Positions 31,663 through 44,764 of a DNA stretch of 64,000 nt are shown piece by piece. Every line of letters begins with the position of its first letter. The first letter of the stretch is position 1. The stretch is from assembly GCA_035771165.1 (NCBI GenBank), contig JAWNZC010000322.1, forward strand, positions 6,496,501-6,560,500. Direction: 5' to 3'. The notes below the pieces were generated by a model. That model saw nothing but the letters and a program-made list of their open reading frames with translations, did no database searches and had not been told where the DNA came from. A program made the translations under genes and the position numbers. This stretch comes from Paragorgia papillata. Its lineage: Eukaryota; Cnidaria; Anthozoa; Scleralcyonacea; Coralliidae.

Positions 31663-32005
31663 TACAGTCAATATGGAAATACCTTCCCACTTCTTCTTCT
31701 GTAGTTTGTTGCGTATTAAACTTACTGTATTTCTGTAGCTGCTACCGAAGTCTGAGAAATTTTTTTGTTGAAAACTGTGCAAAAATAGTATAATTTTGCT
31801 TTAAATGGTATTTAATCATAATACAGGGTACAATGGATGTTTATCCCAAATCGACACCAACAGATGAATATATACATTAAGAATTGGTGACTTTTACAGT
31901 ATTGCTAGGCTTTCCTCACGCTTCAGTAGTGGCTACAGAAATACAGTAATACACAACCAACTACAGAAGTGGAAGTGGAAAGGTATTTCCATTTTGACTG
32001 TAAAA
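31663..32005. repeat. Fold-back element just inside the intron
   Basis: The left arm around TTACAGTCAATATGGAAATA (about 31661) is inverted near 31981-32005, and the arms continue through CTTCTGTAGTTTGTTG and TACTGTATTTCTGTAGC. Arms are about 80 bases with a loop of about 180 bases. It begins only 67 bases after the exon 1 donor site. Confidence 0.75.
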
Positions 32006-32694
32006 GAATGCAATTATTTGGAGAAAACAAACAAATAAAATAAAAATAATGTTGCTTGCTGCCATGGGAAGTATCTCCGGGGTAGCACCACAGGGGTAGA
32101 GGGCTACAACTCCCCATTGGGGACACTTGTCCCTCTGTCAGGGAAAAATTTGTTGTTTGTTGGGGAATGATTTGCTATGTAATTATTTTCCACTGACAAT
32201 GATGGAAATACCATTTCTTCTATTTAATTCAAAAATTTTCCAGAGGGAACATTCCCCTAAACTCTGTATTTTAACCACCCTGTCAGGGTCTCAGGGACCT
32301 TAATCAGGCCCTGAAATATTGTGATTTTTGATCTGCTATGATGCAAGTACCTCTCATCCCATCTGAAAGCAAGAAAAACACACTTGGTATATATACAGCA
32401 TTAAAAACAATATAATTATTTAATATTATATATTATTCCTGGTAGTCAGGGCTCGCAAAATTAAAAAAAAGTGATTTCCTCAGTGGCATATGCCACACCA
32501 AAAATTTGGTTTCCCAAGGCCATTTAATTCTGACTTGCTGACCTCAATTTAGATGAAAAATGGGCCAGTGGACCAAAACTAACATTACTGAAAACAGGAG
32601 ATTAACAATCCTGCAATGTCTGGCATAGGGCTTGACGCCACACCATTAATTACCATATCTGCACTAGTGTGTCTCAACTACACGCGTAAAAACG
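32006..32694. other. Non-coding intron stretch
   Basis: No recognised element or gene; AT-rich. Confidence 0.4.
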
Positions 32695-32945
32695 CACAGC
32701 CTGTTGCAAGTTGTCAACAGGCGTGAACAGTGTTGTTCCGAACAGCCGTGAACAATGCTGTGCTGCACCCTGTGAACAGTATTGGCAACAGTGCTGTTCA
32801 TGCCTGTTCGAACAACAATGTTCACGGATGATGAATCAACAGGCGTGAACAATGCTGTTCTAACAGTGTTTATCATGCCTGATAACAATCCTGTTTTTAC
32901 TGTGCCAACAGACATGAACAATGTTGTTGCAACAGGCTGTATCAG
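32695..32945. repeat. GAACA/TGTTC minisatellite, second array
   Basis: Perfect GAACA-N4-TGTTC palindromes include GAACAGTGTTGTTC, GAACAACAATGTTC and GAACAATGCTGTTC, with many half-sites. It is the same kind of sequence as at 1769-2095 and 35782-36112, but not a simple copy of them. The unit-2 equivalent of this array would lie beyond the window. Confidence 0.75.
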
Positions 32946-33027
32946 GGATGTTTTCCTGGATGTAAAAAACTCCGGTACGAAAATTTACCCCGGTTGCTTC
33001 GAGCCTTCGACAACGAGCAAAGAGCTA

Positions 33028-33130
33028 GTCTCCTTCGCAGCCGTTCTTATGGCAATCCTATTCTTCGATCCTATTTTTACTAGGACCGAAGAATAGCACA
33101 GGCAGAAAAACGGCTGCGAAGGAGACTAGC
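33028..33130. repeat. Short hairpin MITE
   Basis: GCTAGTCTCCTTCGCAGCCG at the left and its complement CGGCTGCGAAGGAGACTAGC at the right, with an inner ATTCTTCG/CGAAGAAT stem. The whole is about 103 bp. Confidence 0.8.
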
Positions 33131-34012
33131 AAATCGCAAGCTATCGAAAAACTCGACACAATACAGAAGAAACGGGTTCGAGATGGAGACAAATAAAACT
33201 CTGCGACTGAAACAACAGGTATGTAAAAACTTTATTCTGTTTAAACGTACATATAATGTGTTTTAGAACAATGAAAAAAGATATATGTTCTGTTATATGT
33301 ATAAAAACAAAAACCCGAAGTAAACAATGTTAGGATGCAATATATTTGCTTGCAAATTGCAATAGTCTTTAATATTCAAAACCCAAGTTTCTCATTGCCA
33401 AACTACTCTGTCTATGAGTTGATCTCCAGGTCGCAGTTTTGAAATTCTCTTCCAAACTATTAAAAGAGAAAAAGAAACACATTTGATTAGTGCCTGGAAC
33501 TCGTGATTCGTAAACAAATTCTCCAATTTCTCTTATTTTTCAGCCACATATGTTGAATGCTAAGCAAATTCTTCTTCCAATTAATATATTTCTTCTTGTC
33601 TGGCAAAACTGAAATTTACAAAGTGAACTCAGTAATGAAGAAAAAACAAATATCAGTTTTTTATAGTTATAAATTGCTATCAGCTATGAATTATCTCCAT
33701 GTGAAGCCAGTGCTATAAAGCAAAATACTTACATGTAGATCCTATTATCCTAGCTTCTTGTTAAGCCCAAGTGCCATTAAGCTATATAAAAAGAAAATTA
33801 AGACAAATATCAAACAGGTATCTAGTTTCTAATAAATTAAACCTGTTTAATTAAATTGCCAATTAATTAAGGTCTTATTTTTTCATGCATTTACTCACAT
33901 ATACTTACAATAGCATCAGTTGTTGCCATTACATATCTGTTAATCAAGCCATGTACTGTATACTGTAAAGAAAGAGAAAACAGAGAAGACATTTAGTTCT
34001 TGAAACCTGGTT
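33131..34012. other. Non-coding stretch before unit 2
   Basis: No gene recognised. Similarity to the window start begins at 34013. Nothing at this point looks like a breakpoint (no N gap, satellite or LTR), which fits a repeat that simply continues. Confidence 0.45.
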
Positions 34013-35781
34013 GGGGTTTTTCTGCCTTAGTGCAATGAATGTTGGTTGACAAAGCTAAATATTTCATTCTTTTCTTGTCTTTTTCCTGAAACATTTCCTG
34101 TAAAAACCAAAATATTTTCCTTGCAGCACTGCATCATGCTGTTGTGTAGTGTATTTATATATTTTTCATGCATTTTTTGCTAAATGCTTATTGTATTTTT
34201 TTAACAGAAAGTTTGCAGTCATTTGGCTCATCTAAAAGGAAATCTTAGGGGCTGTTTACATGAGTTGACTCAACCAAGCTCCTCATGCTGCAAGAGAAGT
34301 TTAATTTCAATTCTCTTACAATTATTATGTACACTGATATTAAAGGAATGTTATTACCTGAACTGAAAGATGAGTCCAAATGGCTACAGGTACAGATGAG
34401 CATCCTGGAGCATGCTAGCTAGTCCTAAATTTCTTGGCTATCTGATGTGATATTCCCTGTATTTTAAATAAAAAGACCTTAAATTAGAGTAATGTACTGT
34501 GTAAAACTTTGAAATTAGCTATTTTAATAGTGATGTTTAAATGGTTTTAAGTATTTAATACTCACAGTATTGTGATTTGTGAATTTCTAACATGCAATGT
34601 TATAAAAAAATGCTTTTGGAAGTCTCCATGCACCCCCCCCCCCCCCCCCATCTCCTCTATGCATGCATCTAACCTTGGGGCTGATCCATATTTGTTTCTT
34701 GCATTATGTGAAATGCAATGCAAAAAATGACAAAACACCCACATGCACCCTGCCTCCCAATAGGTTGAACAACTATTAACCTCCTTTAGAATGGCTGGTT
34801 TTCTTCCAAATTGAATATAAATAATCTTCCACACCTCATACAAAAATGGCTGGACTGAATTTTATTGTTTGGCATGGTTTGCCAAGGAATCATTTTTAAT
34901 AGTACATCATGTGAAAAGGCATTGCAACAATTAATATACCTACCTCTCATTTTTGACAAAAATGTGGTCTATTATGAAGGTGGTCCAAAAACCCAAACAA
35001 GTGAAATTATTATGGGGGCCAGTTTTTAATATGATCAGCTATGCATGAGCTTGAAGCTATAATGCTCTGATGATTGCAACTCCTAATCAGGTAAAAAATA
35101 TTAAATAGGAATAGAAATCATAGTTGTTAAAAATTATGTGGAGTTAGTCAATGAGAAGGGTGGCAAAATTTGTCAGAAGAAACTTATTTTTCTACTATTA
35201 GTATATTTCTTACTATAATATTAAACATATTAGTTATTTGGATAGTTCACACTCACCTTTATTTAGTTGAAAAGAAAACCACTTTGTCTTTGAATAGAAA
35301 AAGTAAAAAAAAATACTTCCTTGCTGCTGACACCATAACTTTTTGTGGAGCAGTCCATCTTTGATTTCACCTTTTATTAACCTCTTTACAATCTTTGTGT
35401 TTCTTCGTATTTAAAAAAAACAGCATCCACTTTTTTATAGTTCTCATAATAGCTTTCTGTCAGTCTTCGCCTATTAAAAAAACTGTCTTTTTTTCATCTT
35501 CAAGACACTGTAAATCCACACGGGTTTTGGTACATATTTTGAGCGACAAAAACACTTGCAGAAAGATGCCACAACTTGAAATTAACATTGAACTATTATA
35601 TTTTTGAAAAGACGTGAAATTTTGAGTGCTTTAATTGAGAATTCGGCTCTCTTCTGTTCGTTTTTTCCATGCCAGATATTAAAAGCGTTCACTTCCCCCT
35701 TTCTTTTATCGCTCACGAACTGATTCGCCAAAATAACCGCGAGAAAATCGCGTGTGCATACAGTTCATACGCTATTTTTGT
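34013..35781. other. AT-rich non-coding stretch, unit 2
   Basis: Counterpart of 1-1768. A shorter poly-C tract (17 bases) lies at 34633-34649. Confidence 0.6.
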
Positions 35782-36112
35782 CCAACAACACTGTTCACAC
35801 GCCTGTTGAAACAACATTGAACAACCATGTGAATCCGACAGTGTTGTTCATGCATGATACAACAGGTTGTTATGGCATGATGTAGTAACAGTGTTGAACA
35901 GCCATGTTATAACAACAGTGAACAATGCTGTTCTAACAGTGTTGTTCTCTCCTGTTCCAACAGCCATGAACAGCTACTGTTGCTTCGTCATCGCTGAACA
36001 ATGCTGTTGGAACAATGATGAACAATACTGTTGGTTCAACAGTGCTGTTCACGCATGATAGCCGCCTTGTTACAGTACTGTTCAGCCATCATTGTTGCAA
36101 ACAACCTGTGCT
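35782..36112. repeat. GAACA/TGTTC minisatellite, unit 2
   Basis: Counterpart of 1769-2095, with small indels. The perfect GAACAATGCTGTTC palindrome is kept. Confidence 0.75.
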
Positions 36113-36479
36113 ATTTTTGGCTGTGTAGGAGGGTGTAGCTCTGTTGGAGAGGGTTTGGTGTAATACATGTACAGTAGCTGAGGAACAGGCGATCCACCAA
36201 GATAGGAGCAGTCTTATAGGTAGAGCAGCTCCAGGCAAGCCTAAACTCCCAACTAACTTGTAGCAATGTTGCTGAGAATTACCCTCTCCTAACAGAACTG
36301 CTGAGTCACACATAAAGTGGAGAAGTAACTTACCAAATTCTAATCAACGATTCCAAAATTACCATACTGACCTGGACCTAAGCAAGCTACCAAGGCGAAA
36401 CCAATGGAGAAATGGCCAAGAACTGCATTTGAAGGACCAACAACCAGGTGACCATCAATGAACAGCCATACTGGAAAGT

Positions 36480-39417
36480 TTGTTTTCCATATGCCATAGA
36501 TTTTACACCAGCAATTTTGTGTCCAAAATACTGCGCCACCGTGGCGCGCTCAAGAGGTGTAATACGCCGTTATGTCAACCAGATACCACATCAGACTGGT
36601 CTGTCACACTTGAAATGAATGGTACCAATGTAGCATTCAAGATTGATACTGGTGCTCAATGCAACGTCATCCCCAAACATCTTCTCCGTAATTTCTCATC
36701 TCAGCCTAAACTCAAACCAACGACAACGAAGCTCTCCGCATATAATGGTGCATCTATCCCTGTTGCTGGCAAGTGCATTGCTCAAATCAAACACAAAGGT
36801 CGAACAATAAATGTTCTTTTCGTCGTCGTAGATTCAGATTCAGTTCCTATTCTTGGCTTAAACACATGTGACAAGCTGAACTTGATCAAACAAGTGTATC
36901 AGATCACAGAAGATATCCAATCTGAAATTCCCATTCAAGATGAATTTTCTGATTGTTTTGGAGAAATTGGCTGTTTGCAGCGTACTCACCATATTGAAAT
37001 AAAGGATGATGTCCCACCTGTGGTTGTTCCAGTAAGGAAAATACCTTTTGCTCTAAAACCAAAACTCAAAGAGGAACTGCAACGCATGGTTAACCTCAAC
37101 GTCATCGAGCCAGTTGAAAAGCCCACTGACTGGGTTAATGCTCTTGTCATTGTGTCCAAACCAAATGGCAAACTGAGGATATGTCTCGATCCTCGACCTC
37201 TCAATAAAGCTATCAAACGACAGCACCACCGCCTACCAACCACTGAAGAAATTATCTCAGAAATGGCTGGTGCTCACTACTTCTCCAAGCTGGATGCTGC
37301 ATCTGGATACTGGCAGATAAAAGTGGATGAAGAAAGCTCAGATTTGCTCACATTTGATACTCCATTTGGGCGATTTCGTTTCAAACGCCTCCCCTTCGGG
37401 ATACACTCTGCTAGTGAAAGTGTTTCAAGCTGAAGTTGCCTCGATCATCGCTGATCTCCCAGGATGTGCTAATTCTCAAGATGACATCATTGTGTGGGGG
37501 ACAACCAAGGATGAGCATGACCATCGCCTCAGAGATGTTCTCACCCGCATCCGCACCAGTGGATTGAAACTCAACCAAAGCAAGTGTGTATTTGCTGCAG
37601 AATCACTCACATTTTTGGGACACACTCTCTCGGCCGAGGGTGTTAAACCAGATCCTTGTAAAGTTCAGGTAATTTTGTTGACATGCCACTTCCAGAATCG
37701 AAAGCTGACCTGCAACGCTTCATGGGAATGGTGAACTACCTTGGAAAATTTGTTCCTAACCTATCTCAGATCACAGCTCCACTTCGAGAGATGCTCAAGA
37801 AAGATGTCCACTTCGATCTTCAACAACCACAACTAAGTGCCATTAACGAGCTGAAATGTCTCATCACTTCACCTCCATGCCTCACATTTTATGACGCCAA
37901 CCTGCCCACACGGTTGAAACCTGATGCAAGTGCAGATGGCCTAGGTGCTCTTCTTGAACAGAACCATGGTTCCGAAGACAGCGAACAATGGTTTCCAATT
38001 GGTTACGCCTCCAGAACCTTGTTGTCATATGAATGAAACTATGCTCAAATTGAGAAGGAAACCCTATCCATTGTGTTTGAACTGAACGCTTCCATGAATA
38101 TCTCTATGGTCACCATTTCACAGTATTCAATGATCATCAACCACTCAAGTCCATCTTCAGTAAGTCAATCACTCAATGCCCACCTAGAATACAGCGATTC
38201 TTTCTGAAGCTCCAGAAATATGATTTCAACCTTGAGTATTCTCCTGGTAAAACCATCGTTGTCTCGGATGCCCTCAGCAGAGCATACCTCAAAAGTCACT
38301 CCGCCGAAATTGAAGAAGCAGAGATGATCCACTACGTCCATTCCATCATCGACTCCCTTCCAATCAGTGATGCGCGCCTTGCCCAGCTCCAACAGGAGAC
38401 CGCTTCTGATACAATACTCCAACAGCTAAAGCACTTCACTCTCAATGGATGGCCGCATCGAAACGAAATTCCACAAGCGGAGAAATTGTTTACAATGAAG
38501 GCCTTCTCCTAAAAGGCAAACGCATTATCATCCCCTCTTCACTTCGCAGCACAATGAAAGAGATCATACACTGCGGTCATAATGGCATTGCGCGATGTAA
38601 GAATCGTGCACGACAGTCCATCTATTGGCCAGGTCTGAATGCTGAAATTGAGGAACTTGTTTCTCGTTGTTCACACTGTCTAACGCACCGCAACAAGCAA
38701 CAAAAGGAAACTATAATCCAGCACGAAATTCCTGACTCACCGTGGATGAAAGTAGCCTCGGACCTGTTCACGCTGTATGGACACGATTATGTGATTGTCA
38801 TCGACTACTTCTCAAAATACATTGAAATTAAACGTCTCACTGACAAATCAAGTTCCACGGTTGTCAACAAAGTCAAAAAGATCTTCGCTCGACAAGGTAT
38901 CTCAAAAGAAGTTTGCACAGACAACGGACCAGAGTACACAGGTGAAGGCTTCAAGCGTTTTGCAAAAGATTGGGACTTTAAACATACGACATCAAACCCC
39001 CACTTTGCACAGTCGAATGGGTTTGTTGAGAGAGCTATTCAAACTGTTAAAAAGTCTCTCAAGAAGGCACATGATTGAAATGAGGACCCTTACCTCACTT
39101 TGTTAGTCCTAAACACAACACCTGGACACGATGGTGTGTCTCCAGCGATGCGTCTTTTCAACCGTCAACCTCGCACCATCTTGCCTTCCTTCAATCCTAT
39201 GTCAACTTCGAGTCCTCCTCATCCAAAGGATAAACAAGCGAAAGTCAAAAAGTCATACGATCGACATGCCAAGGACTTACCGGACATCAAACCAGGCACC
39301 GTTGTCCGCATACGTGTCCGAGGAGATAAGCCACGATCATACAGAGTCCTCGACGACAAAGGCAACGTAGTAAGACGCAACCGTCGCCACCTTCTACCTT
39401 GTACAGACAAGTTCTAA
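36480..39417 (+). pseudogene. Ty3/Gypsy-type pol, unit 2 (more broken than unit 1)
   Basis: Counterpart of 2466-5403 with the same protease, reverse transcriptase, RNase H and integrase motifs and both shared stops (TGA at 38034-38036 and 39076-39078). It has two additional private breaks: one extra A near 37420 just after the LPFG motif, and a missing G near 38079 in the RNase H region. Both lie in short homopolymers. Confidence 0.93.
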
Positions 39418-39510
39418 ATTCAGAATGATTATGACTATCTGGTCGAGCCAGACACTACTTCGACGTCGATCACACCCGCCATCGGCAAATATAACAATCA
39501 CGAGATATGG

Positions 39511-39993
39511 CAGGGGCGCAACTAGAAAATTTCGAGGGCAGGGGTTGAACGCAAAAAAAAAGGGCAAAGTCATTCAGTATTCTAAACAATTTTTTTGGGA
39601 GTAGAAGCCAAGCAGAGATTGTAGGGGGGAAATTTTTGAATTTTGGGTCTCTGAAACAGCATTTCCTGCATTTTGAGGACGCTTTTCTCGTATTTTCGGT
39701 TGCGGAAATTTTTATTTTGGTCTCGCATTATTTAAAATTTATCATGATAATTATATTCAGCCTAGCTGCCGCCCGGGCCCACTGCTAGAAGCCTCTGAGT
39801 CTCGCCAGATTTGCGGAGAATTGTATTGCGTACTACAACAGACGATTAATTATCTGTTTATCTAAATGTCTAACCTAGTATTAGAGGTCTCACAAAACGG
39901 CAGGGGTTGCAACCCCCCCCCCCACACACACACACACAAAAGGGCAGGGGTTGGAACCCCCACCCCCACCCGCCACCCCTAGTTGCGCGCCTG
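39511..39993. mobile_element. MITE with 6-bp TSD, unit 2
   Basis: Counterpart of 5497-5979. ATATGG flanks both sides (39505-39510 and 39994-39999). The CA/C tracts differ in length. Confidence 0.8.
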
Positions 39994-40208
39994 ATATGGA
40001 CGTGTCATAAGAAAACCTGAAAGATACCGCTGAGCAATAAACAAATCAACTAACTTTAAGTAACGCTTATTGAACAGTACATTTTAGATTTTGTTCTTAT
40101 CTTCAAAGGCAGATGTTATGTTGTTCTTGTAATGTATGTGTTTTAGTTTTGGTCACTATCACGTGACCACCTTGGCGCCTAATAAACATGGAGGGTTTTC
40201 CAAGTAGT

Positions 40209-41111
40209 TTCATTTTGAGTCTCGTATAGAACAGTTTGGTCAATCACATTTATCGTCGCTCCTGTATCGACGGTTGCTTTGAAGGAATGTTGACATACCT
40301 TGACATTCACCTTTGGGGATCCGACCTGGCTGTGTCGCTTTCGGCTTGGCTGATAGGGTGAAGAGACTTTTTAAGGACTCGTTCGATTTCGGTTTTCGTG
40401 ATCTTATGGAGGTTTGTGCTTTTGTTGTTGTTTCCCTCGACAAACTCTTGCAAAATGGTTTGATTTTCCACATTTCCGACATTGTTTACCTTTTGCCGGA
40501 CAGTCTCCTTTGTGAGGATACGACCCTCCGCAATAGCGACATTTCTTCTCGTTTATGACTTGATTTACTTCCTCAGGTATCTTTTCTTTAGACTCGATGT
40601 CGCGAGCTTGATATGTGCTTTGTTCGTTCGCGTATACATCGATAAGAATGGATTTCAAATCATACATAGGATCTCGCAAAGCTTTCTTGCGAATTCTCGA
40701 TGACGTGCCAGCGGTGACGATTTGTTGCTCGATTTCGAAGTCAACATCGGCAAATGAACACGTTTGAGCTAGAGTGCGTAGGCGCGTATGGAATTGATCG
40801 AGAGTTTCGCGGGTCTTTTGCGTTGCTTGTCTAAATCGGTATACCTCATATCGCCGATTCTTTTGCGGTTCAAAGTATTCCTTTAACTTGTCTTTCGCAA
40901 CGTCGTAGTCAGCCGCAGTTCCTGTGTTGGGTATATTTGTCGGAAAATTTCTCGAACTCGCTGTCCAGCTTGATATAGAAGTAGCGCACGTTTTCGTTTC
41001 GTGTTGGTTATTCCACTCGCTAATATATACATTTCGAAGTCCTCTATCCAATTCTGCCATACTTCTGAATCTGTGGTTGAATATGTGATACCATGGATTG
41101 TATTCAATCAT
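40209..41111 (-). pseudogene. Ty3/Gypsy-type gag with zinc knuckles, unit 2
   Basis: Here the gag frame is unbroken for 235 codons (41111 down to 40404). It has a capsid-like domain and two CCHC-type zinc knuckles: CRYCGGSYPHKGDC, a variant spacing, and CRKCGKSNHFARVC, the canonical CX2CX4HX4C. After a stop at 40404 the same frame resumes with one further stop and reaches the aspartic protease signature VDTGATINVI near 40245-40275. RT and integrase are absent. The gag is intact where unit 1 is shifted, while pol is worse, so decay is not concentrated in one unit. Confidence 0.88.
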
Positions 41112-41497
41112 GTTCTTGTTAATACTTAATTATTACAGGACTATTAACACAACCAACTCGAGTCCCCCACAACTGCACATGACAGCAACGAAGCGCAACG
41201 CAGATCCGCCCCAGTAACAGTACGATAGCAAGGTACAGGCAGATAAAGCAGTCCTCCAGCAAAGTGGCACATATGCAACCACCTAACATCTGTATGATAG
41301 CAAAGTACCGCAAATGCAGTATCTGGTCCGCAACTGTAGCACCACAAGGAAACACAAATACCATCCCCGCAACGATTGCAGGCACTATAGTCGCCAGCAG
41401 CAATACAAACCCTACTTGAACGACTGAGTGAGATTAAGCCGAGGAATTTCAACGGCTCCACCTCCTGGACGACGTGATACGCCTACACGGGGTGGGT

Positions 41498-41614
41498 GGG
41501 TGGTAGCCAAGTGGCAAATACGGCAGTCAGTACGCGAATGAGCTCTGAGGCCGAGCTACTGGATTTGATGCCCCCAAATTAGAACCCCAAGGGACCCGAA
41601 GAACAACAACAATA
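41498..41614 (+). repeat. tRNA-derived SINE-like sequence, unit 2
   Basis: Counterpart of 7484-7600 with the A-box TAGCCAAGTGG at 41504-41514. Confidence 0.5.
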
Positions 41615-41900
41615 CACATCGCATGATGTTAATTATTTTTATTTCATAAATATACATAAAATGTCAAAATTGAAAATTTATGTGGTTTTATATTTGTTTT
41701 GAGCATTTTTTCGGACTTTCTTCTTCTCAAAATGTTTTTATCCCAAACATTGTTTGACTTATCGCTCTCAGACTTAGAAGTCTCTTAATTGTTCGATTTC
41801 ACAGCAACCTCATAACCATAACTAATACAATACTTTTCCTCATTCATCATCTCAACTAGCTCTTTTAACAGACTTGCAAACTCCAGATAGTACGTATTAG

Positions 41901-43298
41901 AACAGGTGGGCAACTAAACTGGAACGCTAACTCCATAAGACAGGCCCTATGGTTGGGTGAAGCCAAACTTCCGGCCGCTGGGGGTAGTGGTAGCCATGAA
42001 CGTCCACAGAACGTATGAAGTGCGCAATGAAAAACTGAAAATTCGCTGCAAAAAACCCCAGAAAATTTACAATTTTTTAGACCTACACTGTTGTCTTAAT
42101 TAGTCTTTACTGTCTGGTGTTGTTGCCAACGGCTAGTTCCCACTTTTCTTGCAATGTTTACTCTAGCAAATTCACGCATGCGCAAACGTTTGGCAGCGGT
42201 GTTATGCCCGCCATTAATTTTTTGGCTTTAAAACGTGCAAGCGAGTTATCGTTCCAGTCTCCTTAGAGTTCAATGGTTGCAATTTGCCTGCGCTGACTAA
42301 AAAATCGCGGGCGTACTTGTTCTTTATTGACATTTTCTTCATGCGAAAGTCAAAATAGGAGTTCTCTGAGCTTTTCTTCGTTTTTAAATATGCCTTTCAA
42401 GCTTGTCGATCCAGTGATTTGCTGTTCGACTTGGTGTTTTTCGTTGAAGCTGGAAAGGTTCGTAATCGAAGCAGCGTAAGTACGGAATTTTACGAAGATT
42501 ATCTTAAAGAAAATTTATTTCAACTCCTCGAGTCCTTTCTGTTCGACGTCACAGGATCGATTAAACGTTTTCTTTTACCTCAAGGCAAGTTCAGATGCTT
42601 AGTTCATACTTTTATGTTCTCAAAATGTGCTCTACAGATTCATTTCAAAGCTTTTCTTTCTATTTCTTGCTATGAAGTTATTCGAATTACTCTATTTTCA
42701 ACGAAAACAGCAATTATCCCTCTTCTTTGACGAAGGATAGCAAAAAATCTAGCCGTTCGCATTACTTTCAAAAAAGCTTTAAGGTAGTTTATTTTTATTC
42801 ATCTGTTTTCCTGAATCAAAATTATCTTTGGGAAAAATGGGTAACGCGTTCAAAAATCGCTCACAATGACCCATGGTCGACCCAAGCAGAATATAGTGGG
42901 TTTGAAGACTGAGCAAAAAAACCACACTTGTTTTGTCAACAGCATCGTTTGAAGACGCTTTGACTATTATTTCTACATATCTTTTTCCAGCTATATGTGA
43001 TTTTATCACACACCAAGCTTATTGTGTAGTTCTGGGGGAACGTCATTTTCAGCCGTTGACTGTGGCGAAATTCGAATGGCAAATAAAGCTGAAAATTAAT
43101 GCAAAAATATCTGAAAAACTAGACGTTCGCATTACTTTTCGACCGTGATTTTATTGGTTGGCAGTTGAACTGCCGAGTCGGTAATGCATGCATTCGGTAA
43201 AACTGATGCGCCACGTAGATTAATTCGACATTCACGAACCCACGCGAAATCCACGCATTCTTGATTTCGCGCATGTGCAGACAAACTGCCCACCTGTT
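41901..43298. mobile_element. Non-autonomous element with 9-bp TSD, unit 2
   Basis: Counterpart of 7886-9282. ACGTATTAG stands at 41892-41900 and 43299-43307. Confidence 0.8.
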
Positions 43299-43306
43299 AC
43301 GTATTA

Positions 43307-43477
43307 GCCATTTCAGAAATCAGAATCGCGCTAGAAACCTGGGGATAGCGAGATTGACAATGCATCATGGGGCTGCTTTGGAAGACGTGAACAAAGAAGG
43401 TCCCGTCCCCCCAAACAGTTCCCTGATGCGTTGTCAACCTTGCTATCCCAAGGTCTCTAGCACAATTCTGAAATGGC
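43307..43477. repeat. Palindromic MITE-like hairpin, unit 2
   Basis: Counterpart of 9291-9461. Confidence 0.6.
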
Positions 43478-43804
43478 TAATAGCACTTAAAACACGTGAA
43501 AAAATGGTTCAGGGCGGTGTTGGGTAGGGGTGGTAAGTTGTGAGTGTTTTCCGGGGTGTTCCAAGAGTGCTCTGGATGTTCCGGGGGTGTTCCGGGAGGT
43601 TTTGAGTGGGTTCCGGGTTTTACAGAGTACAGACACCCAATTTCGTAGTCGTTCTTATTTGTGGTCGACGTCTCTGCTTGATTTTCACTTTGTGCTCTCT
43701 TACCTTCCACGCTTGAATTACCATTTTCATTGTTAAATATCTCAATAAACTCATGATAAAGTTTTTTCGTATGTTTTTGCTGTATAAGCTGTCGTAAGTT
43801 AAAC

Positions 43805-43908
43805 TCAGAGAAAAACTCTGAGCTCCAGACGGGACTCGAACCCACAACCTTCCAAATGCCAGCCGGACGCTTTCAGCATTGAGCCGAGCCGCTGGAACTC
43901 AGATGGTC
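43805..43908 (-). repeat. tRNA-derived SINE or tRNA pseudogene, unit 2
   Basis: Counterpart of 9789-9892 with the B-box GGTTCGAGTCCC on the minus strand. Confidence 0.55.
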
Positions 43909-43954
43909 GACCGAGGTTGTTTTCGATATTTATACGCCTGTGAACTAGTCAAAT

Positions 43955-44325
43955 ACTAAGAGATTATTAACCGAGAACGAGGTCTGTACGGGAAAATATC
44001 AGACCGAGGTCTTGACAGTACGGACCGAGCCACAGGCGAGGTTCGTACAAAAAAGACCGAGGTCTGATATTTTCCCGTACAGACCGAGTAAATGAGGTTA
44101 ATAAAGCGTTTATTATATGGCTATTTCAAGTTTTTCGATAATTATTGTATCAAACTTAGTGTGAAAACCTTAGAAATTCACGCGAGCAAAATCAACATCC
44201 GGGACAGCGGTCCGGATACGGAAAAAGACGGACCGTGGTCCGGATACGCATTTTTACGGACCGTGCGTTGACCAATCAGAACTCAGGATATTACAAAGCC
44301 ATATAATAAATTTAATTACTCACGC
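43955..44325. repeat. Compound palindromic element, unit 2
   Basis: Counterpart of 9940-10310. Confidence 0.65.
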
Positions 44326-44509
44326 CTGAGTCCCCTCTGGAGCGACACACATAGATAGATGTAGATAGATAACTTTATTTAAACACGCTTACAACGTCAA
44401 CAAAAGCTGATTTCCACGATGGGCGTGTACCACTGACCCACATATAACAGCTACACAGCCAACCACTCACATGTAACGGCTATACAACGGTCATATATAG
44501 GTCAGTGGA

Positions 44510-44764
44510 GTGCACACATGGTGACTTGCGGCCATTTTTCTATCTTGCGTGTTGAATTTACCACTCGCGATAAACTTGCCCTCCCGTAAATTGTCATAAA
44601 CGGGGACAATTTACGTAATTTACACAAAAAGCTATCAGATCGCCTATCAGTTAAACATTTTATATCATCAAATATTTTTTCAATTACAATACATTTGACA
44701 AATCATTTTTTCAGCTTTATTAAAGGCATTGTCGAAATAAATAAGCTTTTTAAAAGTGTGTTTA
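44510..44764. other. 255-bp block present only in unit 2
   Basis: Unit 1 reads straight through at about 10492 (GTCAGTGGA then CTTAGTAATC). Here 255 AT-rich bases intervene, without inverted ends, target duplication or coding sequence. It could be an insertion here or a deletion in unit 1. Confidence 0.85.

Noticed and set aside
33131..33206. Possible small exon ending CAACAG before GTATGT
   Set aside because: Good donor consensus, but no homology, no matching acceptor and an in-frame stop nearby; cannot be supported.
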